The position numbers and the translations under genes are program-made. This document shows positions 6,652-11,160 of a stretch of 11,160 nt of DNA, one piece after another. The DNA lies in the NCBI GenBank assembly GCA_965659745.1, contig CBFHXF010000060.1, positions 1 to 11,160 on the forward strand, written 5' to 3'. A model generated the notes under the pieces. The model searched no databases and had not been told where the DNA came from. It saw nothing but the letters and a program-made list of their open reading frames with translations. Numbering within the stretch: position 1 is the stretch's first letter; each line of letters opens with the position of its first letter. Source of the DNA: VMCP01 sp965659745. GTDB taxonomy: Bacteria > Bacteroidota > Bacteroidia > NS11-12g > UBA955.

Positions 6652-8400
6652 TTATACAAACTTGTAGTCGTAACCGTCTAATTGACTTAATAAATCGGCG
6701 GGTTGATCGGTACACTCCACACGACCCTCTATTTTGGGCTCGATAGGCGAATGCTGACCTAAATATTCACGAATAGCATCGTGTAAATTCACACCTGTAT
6801 CTACTGGATCAATTACGCCCATCATGCGACAAATAGCATCCTCCGGATCTCCCTCACGTTCACATGCTACAATAGAATACTGTTTGTTTTTATCGATTGC
6901 TTCTCCTTTAATCTTCACCCAATTCAATCGCTCTCCCTTGGGTTTCTGGGAAGTAAAATTGATTTGCATTCCTGCAAATCGCACTACCCAACCACCGAAA
7001 CGCTTAGCAGGATCTTTTGCGAATACATTCTCCAATTCTTTTTCCAACCAATTCCAAATTTTCTGTCCGCTTACTTTTCCGGTGCGCGCTTGCGAGTTTA
7101 CCGGCAGCATACTCCATAAGAAGTCGTTGGTGATTTCTGCGGGCTTTTCAGGCGAGGCTACTAAGGGAGGACAAAATCTAAATCCATTAGAAAGGGCCAC
7201 ATCTGGCTTGAACTTCCACATAACCGCGTCGGTAATCACATTATCCATTGGAGTTTCTAACACGAAATAGCGCACTAACGTACTCTTTGTTACCCCAATT
7301 ACCGTTTTCAATTCCTTGTTATAGGGTTCAAAGGTTTTGTCGACTAAAGCTGCCATTTCCGCATCGGGCTTATAGCGGGTAGGATCTACATCCATCAATT
7401 CGTAGTAATGATCTTTGATTTTACCATCTTCTACAACGATATCTAACTTACCTACAAAAGAACCAAATGCCCCTGGCTCGGTAACCTTCGTGTATTTTGT
7501 TTCGATGGGCTTACGCACGCGTTCGTGTGTATCTGCCCCCAAAATATAATCTACTCCTTCCACAAAGGCCTGATTTCCTAAATCTACCTGCTGGGTCAAT
7601 CCCATATGGGTTACCAAGAATACCATGGCACAATTTTCATATTCACGTAAGATTTTTACGTATCGCGCTACATTCTCTTCGGGCTTTCCAAAGTGAATTC
7701 CCTCAGAATAAGCAGGCGACTGACGCTTCGGCGTTAAAGGATCGTTCAATCCTATAAAACCAATTTTCACACCGGCCACCATTTTGGTCCAATAGGGCTG
7801 AAAAATCATGTCCTGCCCATTAAATCCTTCTCCTGAATGATACATATTGGCACACACCTTAGCGGCATTATAGCCCCCAAGATCCTTCATCATGTTTTCC
7901 TTGCCATACACCACTTCCCAGTTACCCGGAAGCATCAAATCGTATCCAATATTATTAATCAATGGAACTAATGCACGGCCTTCTGTTAACGCCGCTACCC
8001 CACTGCCCTGAAAGCAATCTCCGCCATCTACCAATAAGGTATTGCCCGGATTTTCTTTACGAAGGGTATCTAACATGGTTTTCAATGTAGCCATACCCCC
8101 TCTGCGCTTGTAAACGGCGCGACCGTTTTCCCAGAAGAATTCGTCGTGTTCTAAAAGCTGACCGTGAATATCGGCCGTTTGTAAAATCGTGAATTTTTGA
8201 GCTTTGCCGCTTTTAACCGCTGCCGAATTAGACATTTTTTCCGGGCTGGTTCCGCAACCGGCTAAACTGCCCGCTGCCAAGGTTCCGAATGCAAATCCAA
8301 AACCAGCCGTTCCTGCCGTTTTCAAAAAATCGCGGCGATTGGTGGTGTTTTCCTCGTGATTGCAGCACGAGCAATTGTTGGGGTGTATTTCTTTCTTCAT
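6652..8400 (-). CDS. soxB: SoxB-family metallohydrolase, Tat-exported probable lipoprotein
   Basis: The 582 residues have the layout of SoxB, which hydrolyses sulfate off sulfur-bound S-sulfonates in the periplasm. A twin-arginine motif NRRDFLK (Arg22, Arg23) and hydrophobic stretch end in LAGC, a lipobox with Cys49. The metallophosphatase-fold domain follows with ADIHGQ (Asp77, His79), GGD (Asp128), GNWE (Asn160), THMG (His265) and GADTHE (Asp290, His292). The C-terminal domain has SNGFRF (404-409) and GGWVVRFAG. GNWE with tryptophan instead of the catalytic histidine, and the GFR motif, favour SoxB over 5'-nucleotidase. The first histidine of the usual GHTH motif is replaced by Asp290. The n-region holds Cys10, Cys12, Cys13 and His15. 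No SoxXA or SoxYZ gene is in the window. A 5'-nucleotidase-like activity cannot be excluded. Confidence 0.85.
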   Translation of the reverse strand: MKKEIHPNNCSCCNHEENTTNRRDFLKTAGTAGFGFAFGTLAAGSLAGCGTSPEKMSNSAAVKSGKAQKFTILQTADIHGQLLEHDEFFWENGRAVYKRRGGMATLKTMLDTLRKENPGNTLLVDGGDCFQGSGVAALTEGRALVPLINNIGYDLMLPGNWEVVYGKENMMKDLGGYNAAKVCANMYHSGEGFNGQDMIFQPYWTKMVAGVKIGFIGLNDPLTPKRQSPAYSEGIHFGKPEENVARYVKILREYENCAMVFLVTHMGLTQQVDLGNQAFVEGVDYILGADTHERVRKPIETKYTKVTEPGAFGSFVGKLDIVVEDGKIKDHYYELMDVDPTRYKPDAEMAALVDKTFEPYNKELKTVIGVTKSTLVRYFVLETPMDNVITDAVMWKFKPDVALSNGFRFCPPLVASPEKPAEITNDFLWSMLPVNSQARTGKVSGQKIWNWLEKELENVFAKDPAKRFGGWVVRFAGMQINFTSQKPKGERLNWVKIKGEAIDKNKQYSIVACEREGDPEDAICRMMGVIDPVDTGVNLHDAIREYLGQHSPIEPKIEGRVECTDQPADLLSQLDGYDYKFV

Positions 8401-8454
8401 ATTAAAATATTTAAAATTAAGGAATTAACACGCATTATTGATACGCATATTTTC

Positions 8455-8500
8455 CAAAGATGAAGAAGTAAATTGGTTTAAGATGTGACAATTGTCACAT
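8455..8500 (-). promoter_or_regulatory. Perfect Crp/Fnr-like operator and -7 box for the soxB-like gene
   Basis: ATGTGACAATTGTCACAT (8483-8500) is a perfect 18-base palindrome containing TGTGA-N6-TCACA exactly, the E. coli CRP consensus. On the minus strand, CATCTTTG (8462-8455) fits the -7 consensus TAnnTTTG except at its first base. The palindrome centre (8491.5) is 36.5 bases before the final G of the box, which puts it near -41 if transcription starts near 8450. The leader would be about 50 bases. The site also lies 8 bases after the tatD stop, but no T-run follows, so it is unlikely to be a terminator. Confidence 0.65.
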
Positions 8501-8508
8501 TTTCGGAA

Positions 8509-9276
8509 TTATAGCCCAAATATGGCTTCCGCGTTACGCGTAGTTTGTTCGGCTACTTCTAAAGTAGTTCTTCCGGTTAATTGAGCCACCTCGTCGGCAA
8601 TCAGGCGCACATAAGCCGGTTCGTTGCGCTTTCCCCGGTAGGGCGTAGGGGCTAAATACGGACTGTCTGTTTCCAGAACCAAATCCCTGATGCCCAATTG
8701 GGCCACCACCTCTCTAATTCCAGCCTTCTTGAACGTAACCACGCCTCCTATTCCCAATTTAAATCCCAATTTTAGAATTTCTTGGGCCAACTCCAAACTT
8801 TCTGAAAAACAATGAAACACCCCGGTGACCTTCCCTTTATAGGGCTTCAAAATCTGAATCACTTCTTGCGTGGCATTTCGGGTATGCAAACTAAGCGGCA
8901 AGTTAAATTCTCGAGCCCATTCAATTTGAATGCGCAAAGCGTCTTCTTGCCGTGGTTTCGTAGTGGCATCCCAGTATAAATCCATACCTACCTCGCCCAC
9001 TCCCACATATTGTCTTTTCGAAAACCATTCGTACATAAGGGCTAAATCTTTCTGATAGCTTTCTTTCACATCGCAAGGATGTAAGCCCATCATACAGCGC
9101 AGATTTTGTGGAAACGCATCTTCCAAAGCATGCATTTTATCGATACTCGACACATCGATATTAGGCAGTAACACCCGATCAACTCCTGCATTTATACTGC
9201 GGGAAATTGCCTCAAGCCTGTCCTCATCAAAAGCATCTGCATATAAATGATTGTGCGTATCTACCAATCTTACCAT
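8509..9276 (-). CDS. tatD: TatD-family metal-dependent hydrolase/deoxyribonuclease
   Basis: The protein is a 255-residue cytoplasmic TIM-barrel enzyme of the TatD family (3'-5' exonuclease and related DNA or RNA hydrolysis). It opens with DTHNH (His8, His10 as metal ligands). It continues with VGVGEVGMDLYW (Glu95), LSLHTRN (His131), GVFHCFS (His155) and LVLETDSPYLAP (Asp204), the complete metal-binding set in order. A longer reading frame reaches 9321, but its extra 15 residues (MCKRNRSFLKKGKIG) lie inside the upstream gene and do not resemble the family. The ATG at 9276 gives MVRLVDTHNH, the typical start. It overlaps the hydratase stop by 7 bases (ATGGTAA), indicating coupled translation. 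It is a widespread housekeeping gene with no evident link to the sulfur block. Confidence 0.93.
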   Translation of the reverse strand: MVRLVDTHNHLYADAFDEDRLEAISRSINAGVDRVLLPNIDVSSIDKMHALEDAFPQNLRCMMGLHPCDVKESYQKDLALMYEWFSKRQYVGVGEVGMDLYWDATTKPRQEDALRIQIEWAREFNLPLSLHTRNATQEVIQILKPYKGKVTGVFHCFSESLELAQEILKLGFKLGIGGVVTFKKAGIREVVAQLGIRDLVLETDSPYLAPTPYRGKRNEPAYVRLIADEVAQLTGRTTLEVAEQTTRNAEAIFGL

Positions 9277-10034
9277 TCCAATTTTTCCTTTCTTAAGAAA
9301 TGATCTATTCCTTTTACACAATCTTCCGTTTTTCGTGCCAAGGCATTTTGCTGAGCCGCAAACTCTAAGGCTTCCTCATGATTATACGGCAAGTTACGCA
9401 ACATCATTTTGGTGCGACTTACCGATTCTAAACTTACGCCTTTCAATAAATTATCCATAAACGCATTCACTTCTACTTCTATGTTTTCAGATACCTTATA
9501 TATAAGACCGTCTTCAAATGCTTTATTTGCGCTAAACACGCCGGCAGTTAATAACCATTCGTTGCACGTGTTCATAGGCAATTTATGACGTAAATAAACC
9601 ATCACCAAAGCGGGAACGAATCCAATTCGGGCTTCTGTGTAACCAAAAGTCGACTCTGGGGTGGCAAAACAGAAATCACTGATGCTAGCCAAGCCACAAC
9701 CTCCGGCCAATGCAGGCCCTTCTACCTGGGTAATGGTAATTTTAGGCGACTGGTATATGGCTTCGAAAAGGTTTTTCAAGTTGCGTGAATCGGCTACATT
9801 TTCTTCATGGGTAAAACTGCCCAACTTTTGAATATATGCCAAATCGGCTCCGGCAGAAAAGGCCGCTGCGGCCGATTTTATCAGGATGATTTTTACGTCA
9901 TCGCGCTGGTTCAAGGATTGAATAACCTCAAATAATTCGGCAACCAATTCCGGATTAAACGCATTTCTTTTGTCGATGCGCGACATCACCACCGTTGCCA
10001 CGCGATTACTAACTTCAAGCTGTACCCACTGCAT
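9270..10034 (-). CDS. Enoyl-CoA hydratase/isomerase family protein (possibly methylglutaconyl-CoA hydratase)
   Basis: This 254-residue crotonase-fold protein hydrates or isomerises an acyl-CoA. Oxyanion-hole motifs are AFSAGADL (58-65) and GPALAGGCGLA (106-116), followed by SISDFCFATPESTFGYTEARIGF with Glu134. Of the two catalytic glutamates of classical enoyl-CoA hydratase, the second (Glu134) is present and the first is glycine (Gly114). This single-glutamate pattern fits sub-families other than short-chain fatty acid hydratase; methylglutaconyl-CoA hydratase of leucine breakdown is one option. A longer frame reaches 10082, but the ATG at 10034 gives MQWVQLEVSNRVATV, the natural family start, and sits just after a perfect -7 box. 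It overlaps tatD by 7 bases. Substrate is not resolved. Confidence 0.9.
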   Translation of the reverse strand: MQWVQLEVSNRVATVVMSRIDKRNAFNPELVAELFEVIQSLNQRDDVKIILIKSAAAAFSAGADLAYIQKLGSFTHEENVADSRNLKNLFEAIYQSPKITITQVEGPALAGGCGLASISDFCFATPESTFGYTEARIGFVPALVMVYLRHKLPMNTCNEWLLTAGVFSANKAFEDGLIYKVSENIEVEVNAFMDNLLKGVSLESVSRTKMMLRNLPYNHEEALEFAAQQNALARKTEDCVKGIDHFLRKEKLEW

Positions 10035-10038
10035 GTTA

Positions 10039-10046
10039 CAAAGGTA
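10039..10046 (-). promoter_or_regulatory. Perfect Bacteroidota -7 box just before the hydratase start
   Basis: On the minus strand TACCTTTG (10046-10039) matches TAnnTTTG at every fixed base. Only four bases separate it from the ATG at 10034, so transcription would begin at or next to the start codon, giving a leaderless or nearly leaderless mRNA. No convincing -33 TTG lies at the usual distance, which lowers confidence. The box also supports the short hydratase start over the one at 10082. No Crp/Fnr-like repeat lies upstream. Confidence 0.4.
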
Positions 10047-10125
10047 CTTTATTTTAAACGTGTCACCCTTACTACTAAACAAACCTTCTACGAAATTTAT
10101 TCATTTTCAATTGTTTAGATAATTC

Positions 10126-10605
10126 ATGTTCTCCGAAAAATTCAAACATCGCTTTGAAATATTCATTACGTATTTCGGTATCGGTCTTTTTATTGTGCAC
10201 TTTGCCCTGATAATGGCCATTCAATTCGGTTTGATTTCAGGTCAATATTTCCCCGAGAATTTATTTGGACACCCCTTCGCATCCTTATTTTCCCCTTTTA
10301 GCATTTTGCTCATATACGAAGTCTATTTACTCATTTATTATCTTAGGAAAAGCTATACGAAATCCGTTGCCAAACAACTGGAAATTATGGCATTGATACT
10401 CTTGCGAAATAGTTTCAAAGATATCGGCAAAATGATGCAAGGTGAAATTCCTATTATCCAAAGCGATCTCATTAAAGACCTATCTGGATTTATACTCGTA
10501 TTACTATTATTATGGGCGTTTTATGCCATAGAAAATGCACGCTGGCTACCCTACTCATGCGTATCTCTTTTGGATTCGACAGCTGGGAACGTATTTTCAC
10601 CATAG
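10126..10605 (+). CDS. Unknown integral membrane protein, probably frameshifted near its 3' end
   Basis: I do not recognise this protein. Its 159 residues include three clear membrane segments: about 11-36, 54-72 and 118-136. Between the second and third is a positively charged stretch with SYTKSVAKQLEIMALILLRNSFKDIG, probably cytoplasmic helices. The last 23 residues (NARWLPYSCV onward) look unlike membrane-protein sequence. A second frame overlapping this end encodes a plausible fourth membrane segment (10557-10685). One extra A in the AAAA run at 10532-10535 would join the two frames into a protein of about 186 residues. It is transcribed away from the hydratase-tatD pair. The first ATG precedes a basic amphipathic stretch and needs no alternative. 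Function unknown. Confidence 0.65.
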   Translation: MFSEKFKHRFEIFITYFGIGLFIVHFALIMAIQFGLISGQYFPENLFGHPFASLFSPFSILLIYEVYLLIYYLRKSYTKSVAKQLEIMALILLRNSFKDIGKMMQGEIPIIQSDLIKDLSGFILVLLLLWAFYAIENARWLPYSCVSLLDSTAGNVFSP

Positions 10606-10685
10606 TTTTGGGAGCTTGTGTTGCCGTATTCATGTTGTGGATTAGCGAAAGATCGGCCTTCAAAAACTCGAGAATGTCGGCCTAA
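10557..10685 (+). other. Shifted-frame coding tail with a fourth membrane segment
   Basis: In the -1 frame relative to the preceding gene, an uninterrupted stretch reads MRISFGFDSWERIF followed by a hydrophobic helix (TIVLGACVAVFMLWI) and a basic, serine-rich end to a TAA at 10683-10685. This frame is open back to a stop in the ATTAAAGACC stretch, about 10471-10480, so it overlaps the upstream gene. It reads as the true C-terminus of that gene displaced by a one-base indel. A separate 42-residue membrane peptide starting at 10557 is the alternative. Confidence 0.55.
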
Positions 10686-10698
10686 TACGGAGTCCATT

Positions 10699-11160
10699 TC
10701 ACTCTCGATCCACTAACTGCTCTGGCTTTATTGTCCTCAGGTAAACTGTATCTTTATTTTGAGATTGCGAAAACCTGCCCAGAAGCTGCAGTGAGTTAGG
10801 CGAAAGTTTGAGGCCTGATTGGGCTTCCCCCGAAAATGAAAATTGGGGAACCCGAAACACGCCCCAAAAGAACCACAACAAAACAGCAAACCTTACCCAA
10901 GAAATAGATAATGAAGGAATGCCGGTGGCGCTGCGCCATAAAATATAGATCCCCAATGAGACTAAAAGCGCGTCGATAAAACCAAAATCGAAGGCGTATA
11001 AATAAGGTAAGGGAAGTTTGCTTTGCCCGTTGAGCGCGGTGTACAAAAAGGATATGATATACTCTGAAATGGCAGACAAGACTGTCGAAACACCCTGAAA
11101 CGGCATAAAAACGGACAGCGAAAGGGCCACAAATACATACATCAGGGCGGTAAAGGGCAA
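10699..11160 (-). CDS. C-terminal part of a polytopic membrane protein, probably ComEC/Rec2-like (5' end outside window)
   Basis: The frame is open to the right edge, so only the last 153 residues are visible. They show four to five membrane segments (about 5-20, 26-42, 60-75 and 85-100), with a loop containing LPLPYLYAF between the second and third. The order of hydrophobic helices, then an LPxPY-like loop, another helix pair and a short polar C-terminus resembles the end of Bacteroidota ComEC/Rec2 DNA-uptake channels that lack the extra beta-lactamase-like domain. No diagnostic motif falls inside the visible part, so this is a resemblance, not proof; another polytopic transporter or exosortase-like protein is possible. 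It converges on the unknown membrane gene, with 13 bases between their ends if the shifted tail is counted, and no hairpin terminator is seen between them. Confidence 0.5.
   Translation of the reverse strand: MPFTALMYVFVALSLSVFMPFQGVSTVLSAISEYIISFLYTALNGQSKLPLPYLYAFDFGFIDALLVSLGIYILWRSATGIPSLSISWVRFAVLLWFFWGVFRVPQFSFSGEAQSGLKLSPNSLQLLGRFSQSQNKDTVYLRTIKPEQLVDRE

Noticed and set aside
8483..8500. Perfect palindrome as the tatD terminator
   Set aside because: No run of T follows on the minus strand, and sites with the same geometry occur at two other sulfur promoters; an operator explains it better.
1484..8500. The sulfur block as a recently inserted mobile island
   Set aside because: No integrase, transposase, tRNA gene, flanking direct repeat or visible change in base composition marks its edges.
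10682..10757. Second open frame at the 3' end of the ComEC-like gene, ending near 10684
   Set aside because: It is open for only about 22 codons before an upstream stop, too short to support a frameshift.

Overview
The window looks like a chromosomal segment of a Bacteroidota (Bacteroidetes) bacterium, probably near Flavobacteriales. The reasons are a type IX secretion (T9SS) C-terminal sorting domain on the first protein, A-rich translation starts without Shine-Dalgarno sequences, -7 promoter boxes of the Bacteroidota TAnnTTTG type, and moderate to low G+C. No rRNA, tRNA, CRISPR array, insertion sequence or phage gene is visible, and no stretch over 300 bases lacks a gene.

Layout. Bases 2-607 are the 3' end of a T9SS-exported surface protein whose last codons and stop are tandemly duplicated. 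A family 2 glycosyltransferase follows (724-1464). Bases 1484-8500 form a sulfur-metabolism block. On the plus strand it has a single-domain rhodanese overlapping a small DUF2892-like membrane protein (1549-2069). A bidirectional terminator (2096-2128) separates these from a convergent minus-strand series. In transcription order, that series is a SoxB-family metallohydrolase (8400-6652), a TauE/SafE permease (6593-5802), a TsdA-type diheme thiosulfate dehydrogenase (5790-4711), a persulfide dioxygenase-rhodanese fusion (4642-3215) and two half-size YeeE/YedE permeases (3211-2149). Beyond the block lie an overlapping enoyl-CoA hydratase/tatD pair (10034-8509), an unknown membrane protein with an apparent frameshift (10126 to about 10685) and the C-terminal part of a ComEC-like membrane protein running off the right edge.

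How the genes may work together (inference). The dioxygenase-rhodanese fusion would turn low-molecular-weight persulfides into sulfite and thiosulfate. TauE would move sulfite or a related sulfonate out, and the YeeE/YedE pair would move thiosulfate or another sulfur species. Membrane-anchored TsdA would oxidise thiosulfate on the periplasmic face. The Tat-exported, probably lipid-anchored SoxB relative would hydrolyse an S-sulfonate. The usual SoxB partners SoxXA and SoxYZ are not in the window.

The most striking non-coding signal is a shared promoter architecture. Three sulfur transcription starts (rhodanese, soxB-like, tauE) each have a Crp/Fnr-like inverted repeat (GTGA-N6-TCAC or TTAC). 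In all three its centre lies exactly 36.5 bases upstream of the last G of an xAnnTTTG box. That puts the repeat near -41, the class II activator position. The two comparable boxes found before non-sulfur genes lack the repeat. This suggests one Crp/Fnr-family regulator, not encoded here, controls both strands of the block.
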